This document shows positions 1-8,831 of a DNA stretch of 37,534 nt, in pieces; position 1 is the stretch's first letter; every line of letters begins with the position of its first letter. Origin of the DNA: JALSHZ01 sp964614535 (lineage in GTDB: Bacteria > Pseudomonadota > Gammaproteobacteria > UWMA-0217); assembly GCA_964614535.1 (NCBI GenBank), contig CAZTOZ010000041.1, forward strand, positions 1-37,534. The letters run 5' to 3'. The notes beneath the pieces were generated by a model. The model made no database searches. It saw only the letters and a list, made by a program, of their open reading frames with translations, and was not told the origin of the DNA. A program made the position numbers and the translations under genes.

Positions 1-2
1 GC

Positions 3-530
3 AAGCTGTTGCGCAATGCGCGCTCGGAGGACAACCTTGCCGAGTATCTGCTGGAGCGTTTCGAATTGAAGGAGAAGCTGTGGTTCGAATTCGATACGCC
101 ACTGCGCCAGCTGCTGTTACAGCCCCGGGACGACATACTGCGCATCGTCCTCCATGCTGGAGCCGTGCTCAATGGCGCCCATGTGCGTCATGCCATTCAT
201 CGTCAGGATGTATTGCGCCTGCGGCAGGGGTTTGGTGACCGCCTGTTCGAGTTCGCCCTCAACGAGGCACCGTTGATGTTCAATGTAAAGGCGTTGCCGA
301 AGATCGCTGGCCCACGGCCCGGCAGCGACCTGCGTGCCCATCTGGTGGCCAGTGGCTTGTGGTGTCTCGGGCGGGCGCTGGAAGGCGAGCCGGCGGCGAT
401 CGTCGAGCGGCTCTATCTGAAGATGAGTGCCGCTGAATATCCGTTTCTCGCGGAACAGCCGGCATCGTTTCGCAAGGCACCCTGCGTCACCGTGATTGAG
501 AAACTTACCAAGATGAAGCTTGCACTGTAG
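3..530 (+). CDS. sctK: Type III secretion protein SctK (partial, 5' end outside window)
   Basis: The frame is open to the window edge, so the N-terminus is missing; about 175 of the roughly 200 residues usual for the family are present. The visible part resembles the SctK/YscK/PscK family: an early segment with LLLQPRDDILRIVLHAGAVL, a block ending in DVLRLRQGFGDRLFEFAL-NEAP, and a helical C-terminus. SctK proteins are accessory cytosolic components of the injectisome sorting platform that link the SctQ-SctL-SctN complex to the inner-membrane ring. The next gene, 8 bp downstream, is an SctL/FliH-type stator, and the order sctK-sctL is usual in Ysc-like clusters; that order argues against a flagellar origin, since FliH normally follows FliG. 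A TTG at position 9 could be read as a start, but it has no ribosome binding site in view and would shorten the protein. Family assignment rests on pattern and context, not on a search. Confidence 0.72.
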   Translation, partial: KLLRNARSEDNLAEYLLERFELKEKLWFEFDTPLRQLLLQPRDDILRIVLHAGAVLNGAHVRHAIHRQDVLRLRQGFGDRLFEFALNEAPLMFNVKALPKIAGPRPGSDLRAHLVASGLWCLGRALEGEPAAIVERLYLKMSAAEYPFLAEQPASFRKAPCVTVIEKLTKMKLAL

Positions 531-538
531 GGGGGGGT

Positions 539-1297
539 ATGTCAGGCAATGCGGCGGGATCGAAACGAGAGGGCGATAGGATCGAGTCGCCGGATGGATC
601 ACCACTGGCCTTTTCCAGCCCTGTGCTCAAGGCGCGGGAAGTGGGTGATCTGGTGGAGGGGCGGGCAGCGGTGCAGCGGGCGAAGCTGCAGGCCCGTCAG
701 TTGCTCGCCGAAGCGCGCAAGGTGCGTGAAGAGGCCTATGAGCGTGGTTATGCCGAGGGGCTGGCCACCGGAAATGCCGAGGCGGCGACGCGGATGATCG
801 GCTTGGTGGCCAGCTCGGTAGAGTATCTGGGGCAGCGGGAGCGTGAGGTTGCCGCCGTCGTTATCGCTACGGTTAATCGCGTGCTCGGTGCGCTGGATCA
901 GGATGAGTTGATTCTCCATGCGGTACGTCGGAGCCTGGCGGAGCTGCGTAACCAGCAGTCGGTGACGGTGCGTGCCGCACCCGGCAATGCCAATACGTTG
1001 CTCGACGGCCTGCCCCACGACCACGCCGAAGTGGGTGTGCTCAATGTCGTGGCCGACGAACGCCTCAGCGAGGACGAATGTATCATCGAGACCGATATTG
1101 GCATTGTCAATATCAATCGCAACGATTTCATCGATGCGCTCAAGGTGCGGATCGGCCGTCGCCTCGGTCTGGGGGTCGAGCAGCTCGACGAGGCGGTTTC
1201 CCGGTTGACCCGGCGCCGTGATCCCGGTTCGTCCGGCGGGGACGATGCCTGCCCCGATTTCTCCAGCCTGGAGCTCGAGCCGCTGCCGCCGGCGTAG
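539..1297 (+). CDS. sctL: Type III secretion stator protein SctL (FliH/YscL family)
   Basis: This 252-residue protein has the HrpE/YscL/FliH architecture. A disordered N-terminus (residues 1-40) is followed by an Ala/Glu/Arg-rich coiled coil (about 45-110, with the typical EEAYERGYAEGLATG stretch) and a globular C-terminal domain (about 110-225) ending in DECIIETDIGIVNINRN, a hallmark of the family. The last 30 residues are acidic and proline-rich and look disordered. SctL dimers are the peripheral stalk that regulates the SctN ATPase and holds it to the sorting platform on the cytoplasmic side of the injectisome. The start ATG is 8 bp after sctK stops, behind a G-rich tract that can act as the ribosome binding site, so the two genes are co-transcribed. 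It is the last secretion gene of the cluster; groESL follows with its own promoter. Confidence 0.85.
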   Translation: MSGNAAGSKREGDRIESPDGSPLAFSSPVLKAREVGDLVEGRAAVQRAKLQARQLLAEARKVREEAYERGYAEGLATGNAEAATRMIGLVASSVEYLGQREREVAAVVIATVNRVLGALDQDELILHAVRRSLAELRNQQSVTVRAAPGNANTLLDGLPHDHAEVGVLNVVADERLSEDECIIETDIGIVNINRNDFIDALKVRIGRRLGLGVEQLDEAVSRLTRRRDPGSSGGDDACPDFSSLELEPLPPA

Positions 1298-1303
1298 TGC
1301 CCC

Positions 1304-1326
1304 GCGCTGGCGCCGCATGCCAGCGC
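1304..1326 (+). terminator. Hairpin after sctL, possible end of the secretion operon
   Basis: A perfect 8-bp stem, GCGCTGGC (1304-1311) with GCCAGCGC (1319-1326) around a 7-nt loop, begins 6 bp after the sctL stop. It sits where an operon end is expected, but no T-run follows, so it is not a canonical intrinsic terminator. It could be a Rho-assisted or mRNA-stabilising 3' hairpin. Confidence 0.35.
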
Positions 1327-1405
1327 TGCCCTGTCGTTCATCACCACCTTCCCGGAATCCATCACATCTTTCGCCGATGAGCGGCGTGTTTTCCGCATTC
1401 GGCCG

Positions 1406-1433
1406 TTGACTTCCTATGCGCAATCCCTATTAT
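1406..1433 (+). promoter_or_regulatory. Sigma-70-type promoter of groESL
   Basis: TTGACT (1406-1411) and TATTAT (1428-1433) are separated by 16 bp and each match the -35 and -10 consensus at five of six positions. The -10 box touches the left arm of the CIRCE operator, so repressor binding would block polymerase. No good sigma-32 pair is obvious; CCCTATTA near the -10 is only a weak resemblance. Confidence 0.7.
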
Positions 1434-1459
1434 TGGCACTCATCCGGAGCGAGTGCTAA
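1433..1459 (+). promoter_or_regulatory. CIRCE operator (HrcA binding site) of groESL
   Basis: TTGGCACTC (1433-1441), a 9-bp spacer and GAGTGCTAA (1451-1459) match the CIRCE consensus TTAGCACTC-N9-GAGTGCTAA at 17 of 18 arm positions. CIRCE is bound by the heat-shock repressor HrcA, whose activity depends on GroEL itself. The site overlaps the edge of the -10 box and lies 77 bp before the groES start, so it can act on DNA and would also form a hairpin in the 5' UTR. It predicts an hrcA gene elsewhere in this genome. Confidence 0.95.
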
Positions 1460-1536
1460 CAGGGCTCGCTGGCCAGCGGCCAGTCGCCGGAATCCCATTC
1501 AATTCAACTGGACTCAAATCAAAGGAGATTTGTCGA

Positions 1537-1827
1537 ATGATTATTCGTCCCTTACATGATCGCGTGGTGATCAAGCGCGTGGAAGAAGAGCGTACCACCC
1601 CCGGGGGGATCGTCATCCCCGATTCTGCAGCCGAGAAACCCGATCGTGGCGAAGTGATCGCAGTGGGCAACGGCAAGATCCTCGACAACGGTGAAGTCCG
1701 GGCGCTGGACATCAAGGTCGGCGACAAGGTGCTGTTTGGCAAGTATGCCGGCACCAGCGTCAAGGTGGATGGCGAAGAAGTGCTGGTCATGCGTGAAGAC
1801 GACGTGATCGCTGTTATCGAAGACTAA
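1537..1827 (+). CDS. groES: Co-chaperonin GroES (10 kDa chaperonin)
   Basis: The 96-residue product starts MIIRPLHDRVVIKRVEEER and contains the mobile loop around TTPGGIVIPDSAAEK (about residues 18-32), the roof/core strands GEVIAVGNG and KVGDKVLFGKYAGT, and the C-terminal EEVLVMREDDVIAVIED; length and ends match GroES. It forms the heptameric lid that closes the GroEL folding chamber in the cytosol. The frame is open upstream to 1453, but the ATG at 1537 is right: AAAGGAGA lies at 1521-1528 and the protein starts at the conserved N-terminus. It is the first gene of groESL, 18 bp before groEL, under the CIRCE-controlled promoter. Confidence 0.98.
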   Translation: MIIRPLHDRVVIKRVEEERTTPGGIVIPDSAAEKPDRGEVIAVGNGKILDNGEVRALDIKVGDKVLFGKYAGTSVKVDGEEVLVMREDDVIAVIED

Positions 1828-1845
1828 TTCAGAGGGAGAGAGACA

Positions 1846-3492
<1,647 letters not shown>

Positions 3493-3521
3493 GCCCGTCT
3501 TTCCCATCGGCACAGTCCGGG

Positions 3522-3549
3522 AAGGCCCCGCCACTGGCGGGGCCTTTTT
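3522..3549 (+). terminator. Intrinsic terminator of groESL
   Basis: A perfect 9-bp GC stem, GGCCCCGCC (3524-3532) with GGCGGGGCC (3536-3544) around an ACT loop, is flanked by AA upstream and followed by five T residues. It lies 29 bp beyond the groEL stop. Confidence 0.95.
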
Positions 3550-3681
3550 GTTTGTGAGCACGGTACAGGTTTCCACGACGATAGGCCGATGGCGGTCACT
3601 CTCTGGCGTAATGCGGCTTGATGACGATGGCCGATTGGTCGATACCTCCGCAATCGCCTACCGTTTCCGCACCGCGCGCCG

Positions 3682-5439
3682 ATGCCAGAGTTCACCGATC
3701 GCAGCCGCCACCTGAAGACCATTGCGGCATTGATGTTTTTGCTGCTGTTGCTGTCTGGCTACTTCCTTGCCGACACCGTGCGCAGACAGTTCGACGAACA
3801 GTATCGCGAACGACTCCATAGCAGCCTCTCCACCTACGGCGTCATTCTCAACTACACCTACGAGGGGATGACGGCCGTCCTGCAATCGCTGGTGCGTGAT
3901 GAGCGCCTCATCACCGCGCTAGACGACGGCGCGCCCGATTCGCTGCGGCGCATGTTGATGCGCGCCGCGGCCAAGGGCGGTGTCGATGTGTTGCATCTGC
4001 TCGATCAGAACGGGCGCGTCGTGGCATCGGCCGCCACCGGCCCGTCGGGTTACCCGGACGTCATCGACTGTTTTGCCGCGGCCGGCCACCTGGTGGCGCG
4101 GAGCGAAGGGGTCTATCTCACCCGGATGGAGGCGGTGATGGAGGGGGCGGTGCGGCGGGGGCTGGTCTGTGGTGCGGTGCTGATCACGCCGGCCGGTGGT
4201 GTTGCCGGCTTGAAGGAGATTCTGCGGGCCAGCCCGTTCATGGTGGTCGGTGGGCATGACTATCACCTCGATCCCGCCCTCTCCGCCGTGGCGCTGGCGC
4301 CCGTGGTCGCCGATGGTGCGCTGCATCGCTGGCGATCGCCCGAAGGTGATTTTCTTGGCATGGCGGCGCGCATGGCGATCGGCCCTGACGAGCTGACGAT
4401 TGGGCTGCTGCTGGCCGATGAGGATTTTCTCGGCCGGTTCGGCCGGCCACTGGCGGCGGTGGGTTTCAGTCTGGTGGCGATGCTGCTGCTGGCGTGGTTT
4501 GCGCTGCGCTCGATGTGGCAGCAGCGGCAGACGGAGCGGCGGCTCGACCGTCTCAACGAGCAAGCGCTGGTGACGCTGGCATCGATCGGCGACAGTGTCG
4601 TGACCACCGATGTGGCGGGGCGTGTCGCCTTCGCCAACCGGGCCGTGCAGCGGTTGCTCGGCGTCGAGCCGGGGGCGATCGAGAATCGGCCGTGGCAGGC
4701 ATTGCTGCCGCTGAGGGAGGAGTCGTCGGGCGCGCCGCTCGATGATCCGGTGGCCCGGTGCGTGGCCACGCGCCGCCCGGTGTTCTCCGGCGGAATCGTC
4801 ATGTTGCGGCTCGGACGCCGGGACGTGCCGGTGAAGTACACGGTGGCGCCGATTCTCGTTGCCGGCGAGGTCACCGGTACGGTGATCGTGCTGCACGATG
4901 TCAGCAACGAACATGCAATGCACCGCAAACTCGCCTGGAAGGCGGAGCACGATGACCTCACCGGGTTGCCCAATCGTCGCAGTTTCTACTCTGCCGTGGC
5001 CGATGAGCTGGCGTCGTTGCGGCAAGGGGGGCGAACCTCGGCCCTGCTGTTTCTCGATCTCGACCGTTTCAAGACCGTCAACGACAGCTGCGGCCACGAT
5101 GCGGGAGACCGACTGCTGCAAGCGGTCTGCGGCCTGTTTCTGGAGCGGCTGCGGGGCGACGACATGCTGGCGCGCCTCGGCGGCGACGAGTTTGGCGTGT
5201 TGTTGCGCGGCGCCACGCCGGCGCAGGCGCAGGTGATCGCCGAACGTCTCGTGCGGAGCCTCGAGCAATATCGTTTCGAGCATCGGGGAGCGGTCTTCCG
5301 CATCGGCGTCAGCATTGGTCTGCTGCCGCTCGACGGTGGGGCCACCACGCTCGAAGAGGTGTTGAAGAAGGCCGATGCCGCCTGTTATCAGGCCAAGGCG
5401 TCGGGCAGGGGGCGGGTCAGCCTGTTCGATGTTGCCTGA
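3682..5439 (+). CDS. Membrane-bound diguanylate cyclase with periplasmic sensor, PAS and GGDEF domains
   Basis: This 585-residue protein makes c-di-GMP from two GTP. Order: transmembrane helix 1 (about residues 12-30), a periplasmic sensor of about 220 residues resembling CACHE-like extracytoplasmic domains (helix-rich start, then HLLDQNGRVVASA), transmembrane helix 2 (about 253-275), a PAS domain (about 295-410, with SIGDSVVTTDVAGRVAFANR), and a C-terminal GGDEF domain (about 425-582) opening with DDLTGLPNRRSF. The active-site motif GGDEF at 500-504 is intact, and RGDD at 491-494 gives the RxxD product-inhibition site five residues ahead of it. No EAL domain follows. The gene stands alone between the groESL terminator and convergent yaaA; no strong ribosome binding site precedes the ATG, but the N-terminus (short basic stretch, then helix) looks complete. 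The ligand is unknown. Confidence 0.93.
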   Translation: MPEFTDRSRHLKTIAALMFLLLLLSGYFLADTVRRQFDEQYRERLHSSLSTYGVILNYTYEGMTAVLQSLVRDERLITALDDGAPDSLRRMLMRAAAKGGVDVLHLLDQNGRVVASAATGPSGYPDVIDCFAAAGHLVARSEGVYLTRMEAVMEGAVRRGLVCGAVLITPAGGVAGLKEILRASPFMVVGGHDYHLDPALSAVALAPVVADGALHRWRSPEGDFLGMAARMAIGPDELTIGLLLADEDFLGRFGRPLAAVGFSLVAMLLLAWFALRSMWQQRQTERRLDRLNEQALVTLASIGDSVVTTDVAGRVAFANRAVQRLLGVEPGAIENRPWQALLPLREESSGAPLDDPVARCVATRRPVFSGGIVMLRLGRRDVPVKYTVAPILVAGEVTGTVIVLHDVSNEHAMHRKLAWKAEHDDLTGLPNRRSFYSAVADELASLRQGGRTSALLFLDLDRFKTVNDSCGHDAGDRLLQAVCGLFLERLRGDDMLARLGGDEFGVLLRGATPAQAQVIAERLVRSLEQYRFEHRGAVFRIGVSIGLLPLDGGATTLEEVLKKADAACYQAKASGRGRVSLFDVA

Positions 5440-5447
5440 TCAGGTGT

Positions 5448-6218
5448 TCAGGCCTGCTTGCGCAGGAACACCCACTCGTCCCCCTTCGACAGTGTTTCGG
5501 CATAGCGGTATCCCGCCGTGTCGAAATCCTTGATGGCCTCGGGGTCGGTGAGCCGGTGTTCGGCGATATAGCGGGTCATCATGCCGCGGGCCTTCTTGGC
5601 GTAGAAGCTGATCATCTTGTATTGGCCGTTCTTCCAGTCCTTGAACTGGGGGGTGATGATGCGGCCCCGCAGCGCCTTGGGCTGTACTGCCTTGAAGTAC
5701 TCGTTGGAGGCGAGGTTGATCAGAACGCCGTCGTCCCGTGCCAGCAGCGTGTTCAGCGCCTCGGTGATCCGGCCGTTCCAGAACTGGTAGAGATTCTTGC
5801 CGCGCGGGTTTTCGATGTTACGCCCCATCTCCAGCCGGTAGGGCTGCATCAGATCCAGCGGACGCAGCAGCCCGTAGAGCCCGGAGAGGATGCGCAGATG
5901 ATCCTGCAGAAAGTCGAGCGCCCCGGCATCGAGCTGGAAGGCGTCGAGCCCGTCGTAGACGTCGCCCTTGAACGTGAAGATGGCGGGCCGGGCATTGGCC
6001 GGGGTGAACGGCGCATGCCAGTCGGCGAAGCGCTGGTGGTTGAGTTCGGCGATCTTCATGCTCACCTTCATGATCTCGGCGATGTCCAGCGCGGAGTAGC
6101 GCCGCATCGTCTCCACCAGTTCGGCGGCGTCGTCCAGAAAAGCCGGCAACGTGTGGCGATCGGTGGGCAAGGGGGTGTCGAGGTCGAGCGTCTTGGCTGG
6201 AGAGATGACGATGATCAT
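5448..6218 (-). CDS. yaaA: Peroxide stress protein YaaA (DUF328/UPF0246)
   Basis: The 256-residue product begins MIIVISPAKTLD and carries the family landmarks FTFKGDVYDGLDA, LRILSGLYGLLRPLDLMQPYRLEMG, NLASNEYFKAV and FYAKKARGMMTRYI. YaaA is a cytosolic DNA-binding protein that in E. coli limits oxidative damage by lowering free iron during peroxide stress; its biochemical activity is not settled. It lies 17 bp downstream of the ferredoxin gene on the same strand, so the two are probably one transcript. Its 3' end converges on the diguanylate cyclase with an 8-bp gap and no recognisable terminator. Confidence 0.95.
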   Translation of the reverse strand: MIIVISPAKTLDLDTPLPTDRHTLPAFLDDAAELVETMRRYSALDIAEIMKVSMKIAELNHQRFADWHAPFTPANARPAIFTFKGDVYDGLDAFQLDAGALDFLQDHLRILSGLYGLLRPLDLMQPYRLEMGRNIENPRGKNLYQFWNGRITEALNTLLARDDGVLINLASNEYFKAVQPKALRGRIITPQFKDWKNGQYKMISFYAKKARGMMTRYIAEHRLTDPEAIKDFDTAGYRYAETLSKGDEWVFLRKQA

Positions 6219-6235
6219 GGTTGGGATGCGATGGT

Positions 6236-6544
6236 TCAGATCTTCAGGCGTTCCACCGGACGGCCGTTGACGAGATGGGAGTCGATGATCTCGTCGATGT
6301 CCTCCTTGTCCACATAGGTGTACCAGGTCTCGTCGGGATAGACGACGATCACCGGGCCTTCGTCGCAGCGGTCGAGACAGCCGGCGGTGTTGATGCGGAT
6401 CCGGCCCTTGCCGGTGAGGCCGAGCGCCTTGATCCGTGCCTTGGCGTAGGCCCGCATCTCGCTGGCATGGAAGTTCTCGCAGCAGGGTCTGCCGTCGTCG
6501 CGCCGGTTGGTGCAGAAGAAGACGTGGTGCCGGTAGTAACTCAT
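6236..6544 (-). CDS. Thioredoxin-fold (2Fe-2S) ferredoxin
   Basis: A 102-residue protein of the small thioredoxin-like [2Fe-2S] ferredoxin family. Likely cluster ligands are Cys11 and Cys22 (C-x10-C, in CTNRRDDGRPCC) and Cys56 and Cys60 (C-x3-C, in CLDRC). The chain ends with the WYTYVDKEDIDEIIDSHL segment common in this group. It is a cytosolic electron carrier or an Fe-S sensor; its partner is unknown. It is divergent from coq7 (50 bp apart) and upstream of yaaA on the same strand, which suggests a link to iron or oxidative stress but proves none. Confidence 0.9.
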   Translation of the reverse strand: MSYYRHHVFFCTNRRDDGRPCCENFHASEMRAYAKARIKALGLTGKGRIRINTAGCLDRCDEGPVIVVYPDETWYTYVDKEDIDEIIDSHLVNGRPVERLKI

Positions 6545-6594
6545 CGGTGTATGCTTGGCCGCTGTCTTCGCTTCGATTCTAGCAGGAAAGCCCG

Positions 6595-7233
6595 ATGCGC
6601 GATTACACCCCCATCGACAAGGTGGTCATGCTGCTCGACCAGAGTCTGCGGACCGTTCATGGTGCCCACCAGGGCACGGCCCGGCCCAATCCCGCCGACC
6701 GTTGTGAGGAGGCGGAGCTGACCGATGCCGAACGGCGACATGTCATCGGCCTGATGCGCGTCAACCATGCCGGCGAGATTGCGGCACAGGCGCTCTACAA
6801 TGGCCAGGCCGTTACGGCCCGGGACGCCGAGGTGCGTCGCCGGATGGAGGCGTCGGCGATCGAGGAGAGCGACCATCTGGCCTGGTGCAGGGGGCGCGTC
6901 AGCGAACTGGGTGGCCACACCAGCTATCTGGGGCCGCTGTGGTACTGGGGCTCTTTCGCCATCGGTGTGGCGGCGGGTGCGGCTGGCGACAAATGGAGCC
7001 TCGGCTTCGTCAAGGAGACCGAGGATCAGGTAGGGGCTCACCTCGAAGGGCATCTGCAAAGCCTGCCCGCCAGGGACGAGAAAAGCCGCGCGATCGTCCG
7101 GCAAATGGCCGAGGACGAGGCGCGTCATGGTGACGAGGCGGTCGATCTGGGGGGGGTGCCGTTACCGGCGCCGGTAAAGGGATTGATGAAGTTGGCCTCG
7201 AAGGTGATGACGACGATGGCGTACAGGATCTAG
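6595..7233 (+). CDS. coq7: Coq7-type 3-demethoxyubiquinol 3-hydroxylase
   Basis: A 212-residue diiron hydroxylase that adds the last ring hydroxyl in ubiquinone synthesis, replacing UbiF in many non-enteric gammaproteobacteria. The four-helix diiron site is visible: Glu61 in RVNHAGEIAAQALYNGQ, the ExxH at 91-94 (ESDH), Glu residues in VKETEDQVGAHLEGH (140-151), and the second ExxH at 174-177 (EARH). The start ATG follows CAGGAAAG at a good distance, and the protein has the common RDYTPIDKVVMLLDQSLRT N-terminus. It acts at the inner-membrane face. The gene is monocistronic as far as can be seen, with convergent OsmC-family gene downstream. Confidence 0.96.
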   Translation: MRDYTPIDKVVMLLDQSLRTVHGAHQGTARPNPADRCEEAELTDAERRHVIGLMRVNHAGEIAAQALYNGQAVTARDAEVRRRMEASAIEESDHLAWCRGRVSELGGHTSYLGPLWYWGSFAIGVAAGAAGDKWSLGFVKETEDQVGAHLEGHLQSLPARDEKSRAIVRQMAEDEARHGDEAVDLGGVPLPAPVKGLMKLASKVMTTMAYRI

Positions 7234-7374
7234 CCCGGCATATTCCACGAAAGTGCTGGAAAATCAACATAACACATTGGTTTTCAGAGCAATCTCTGGG
7301 GGTTGGTACGGCGTGAAGTGTTACCGGCAGCGCCATGCGGTTCTTGGATAAATCTCAGCCACCATTTTGCCTGA

Positions 7375-7414
7375 TTCACCTGTAACCATCGCGACGGCTG
7401 TGGTTACAGGTGAA
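7375..7414. repeat. 14-bp perfect inverted repeat between coq7 and the OsmC-family gene
   Basis: TTCACCTGTAACCA (7375-7388) and its exact complement TGGTTACAGGTGAA (7401-7414) flank a 12-bp spacer that itself begins with the palindrome TCGCGA. It sits in a 275-bp gap between two convergent genes. Neither side has a T-run, so it is not a standard intrinsic terminator. A second hairpin with one bulged base lies at 7431-7453 (GCGGGGATTC / GAATCCCGC). Both could form 3' structures for the converging transcripts, or the first could be a copy of a dispersed repeat or a protein-binding site. Confidence 0.75.
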
Positions 7415-7508
7415 CCGAACCAATGGCCTTGCGGGGATTCCCCAGAATCCCGCATTCTCATGCAAACATTCGGGCTGGCCGTGGAGATGGCCCGCGCGGC
7501 CGTGGTGC

Positions 7509-7937
7509 CTACTGCTCGGGGCAGGCCTCCCGGATCTCGAAGTCGTGGGTCACCTTGGCCGTCTTTCCCAGCATGATCGACGCGGAGCAGTATTTTTCCG
7601 CCGACAGCTCGATGGCGCGGCGCACCACTTTCTCGGTCAGATTGCGGCCGGTGACCACGAAGTGAAGGTGAATCTTCGTGAACACTTTCGGCTCGCTGTC
7701 GGCACGCTCGGCCTCGATCAATGCCTCACAGTCGGTCACCTGCTGACGCCCCTTCTTCAATATGTGCACCACATCGAAGCTGGCGCAGCCCCCCATTCCC
7801 AGCAGCAACATCTCCATCGGCCGTGGACCGAGGTTGCGGCCGCCGCTCTCCGGCGCGCCGTCCATCACCACTGCGTGTCCGCTGCCGGACTCGCCAACGA
7901 AGCCCATCGGGGCCAACCACCTTACGCGTGCCTTCAT
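7509..7937 (-). CDS. OsmC-family protein (YhfA-like)
   Basis: The 142-residue product has the OsmC/Ohr fold signature: an N-terminal strand pair (KARVRWLAPMGFVGESGSGH), GPRPMEMLLLGMGGCASFDVV with Cys51 at the start of the central helix, and a second cysteine, Cys117, in SAEKYCSASIML. These two cysteines are the peroxidatic and resolving pair in active members; the overall pattern is closest to the YhfA-like branch, whose substrate is poorly known, rather than to Ohr. It would be cytosolic. TAGGA precedes the ATG. The gene is divergent from crp across 164 bp, so Crp could control both; in E. coli yhfA also neighbours crp, which supports the branch assignment. Confidence 0.88.
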   Translation of the reverse strand: MKARVRWLAPMGFVGESGSGHAVVMDGAPESGGRNLGPRPMEMLLLGMGGCASFDVVHILKKGRQQVTDCEALIEAERADSEPKVFTKIHLHFVVTGRNLTEKVVRRAIELSAEKYCSASIMLGKTAKVTHDFEIREACPEQ

Positions 7938-7991
7938 TTTCCTACCCTTTATCGTGAACCGGGTTCCCCAACTTGCGCGGGATTCGCTTTG

Positions 7992-8069
7992 CTGTTAAAA
8001 GGTTATAACAGGAATGTGATCCTATACCTAAAAACCGTATGGCGTCAGTCGTGTGAAAGGGAATTCACA
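7992..8069. promoter_or_regulatory. Two dyads in the crp / OsmC-family intergenic region
   Basis: Dyad 1 is CTGTTA-N8-TAACAG (7992-7997, 8006-8011), overlapping a possible -10 box, TATAAC, at 8004-8009. Dyad 2 is TGTGAA-N6-TTCACA (8052-8057, 8064-8069), 32 bp before the crp start. Dyad 2 has the TGTGA/TCACA half-sites of a CRP/Vfr site but with 8 rather than 6 bp between them, so classical CRP binding would be impaired. It may be an autoregulatory site with odd spacing or the target of another factor. Confidence 0.4.
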
Positions 8070-8101
8070 TCCACCGGATTTCAATTAAGGAACAGATCGA
8101 T

Positions 8102-8749
8102 ATGGTTGCGTTACAACGTACAGTACCGGAGTTCAGCCCGGTCATTGACCGTTTTCTTCAAAACTGTCATATCAAGCACTATCCGCCGCGCTCGGTAATC
8201 ATCCATGCCGGTGATCCGCCGGAAACATTGTATTTCATCACCCGTGGCTCGGTCACGGTGATGATCGAGGACAAGGACGGCCACGAACTGGTACTGGCGT
8301 ACCTCAACAAGGGCGAGTTCTTCGGCGAGATGGGGTTGTTTGACGACAAGGCGCGCAGCGCATGGGTCGTCGCCCGCAGCGAATGCGAAGTCGCCGAGAT
8401 CCACTACAACCAGTTCAAGAAGCTGTCGGTGGAAGACCCCGAAATCCTTTTCTCGCTGGCCACGCAGATGGCGACCCGCCTGCGTGATACCAGCCGCAAG
8501 GTCATCGACCTCGCATTCCTCGATGTCACCGGGCGTATCGCCCACACGCTGATGGAGCTGTGCAGCCAGCCCGACGCAATGACCCACCCCGATGGGATGC
8601 AGATCCGCATCACCCGTCAGGAGATCGCCAAGATCGTCGGTTGCTCGCGTGAAATGGCGGGCCGCGTCCTCAAGGATCTCGAGGAGCAGGGCCTGGTCAG
8701 CGCCCACGGCAAGACCATCGTCGTCTTCGGGGCCCGGCCCGGCACCTGA
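8102..8749 (+). CDS. crp: cAMP-activated global regulator Crp/Vfr
   Basis: A 215-residue CRP-type activator. The cyclic-nucleotide-binding domain (about residues 15-125) contains GEFFGEMGLFDDKARSAWV, with the Glu76 and Arg85-Ser86 expected to contact cAMP, followed by ARSECEVAEI. The dimer helix spans about 112-140. The C-terminal winged helix-turn-helix carries TRQEIAKIVGCSREMAGRVLKDLEEQG (about 171-197), with the recognition residues R-E as in E. coli CRP, so it should read TGTGA half-sites. It is closer to Crp/Vfr than to FNR: no cysteine cluster is present. The gene is divergent from the OsmC-family gene and ends at a strong terminator shared with trpC. Confidence 0.95.
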   Translation: MVALQRTVPEFSPVIDRFLQNCHIKHYPPRSVIIHAGDPPETLYFITRGSVTVMIEDKDGHELVLAYLNKGEFFGEMGLFDDKARSAWVVARSECEVAEIHYNQFKKLSVEDPEILFSLATQMATRLRDTSRKVIDLAFLDVTGRIAHTLMELCSQPDAMTHPDGMQIRITRQEIAKIVGCSREMAGRVLKDLEEQGLVSAHGKTIVVFGARPGT

Positions 8750-8776
8750 GTCTTCCAGATTTCCGGGTGTGACAAG

Positions 8777-8804
8777 AAAAGGCAGCCTTCCGGCTGCCTT
8801 TTTT
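8777..8804. terminator. Bidirectional intrinsic terminator between crp and trpC
   Basis: The stem GGCAGCC (8781-8787) / GGCTGCC (8792-8798) with a TTCC loop is flanked by AAAA on the left and followed by six T residues on the right. It ends crp on the plus strand and, read backwards, gives a T-run after the hairpin for trpC, which stops at 8832. Confidence 0.93.
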
Positions 8805-8831
8805 CGTTTGTCGAGAGTGCGGAAGGTGGTG

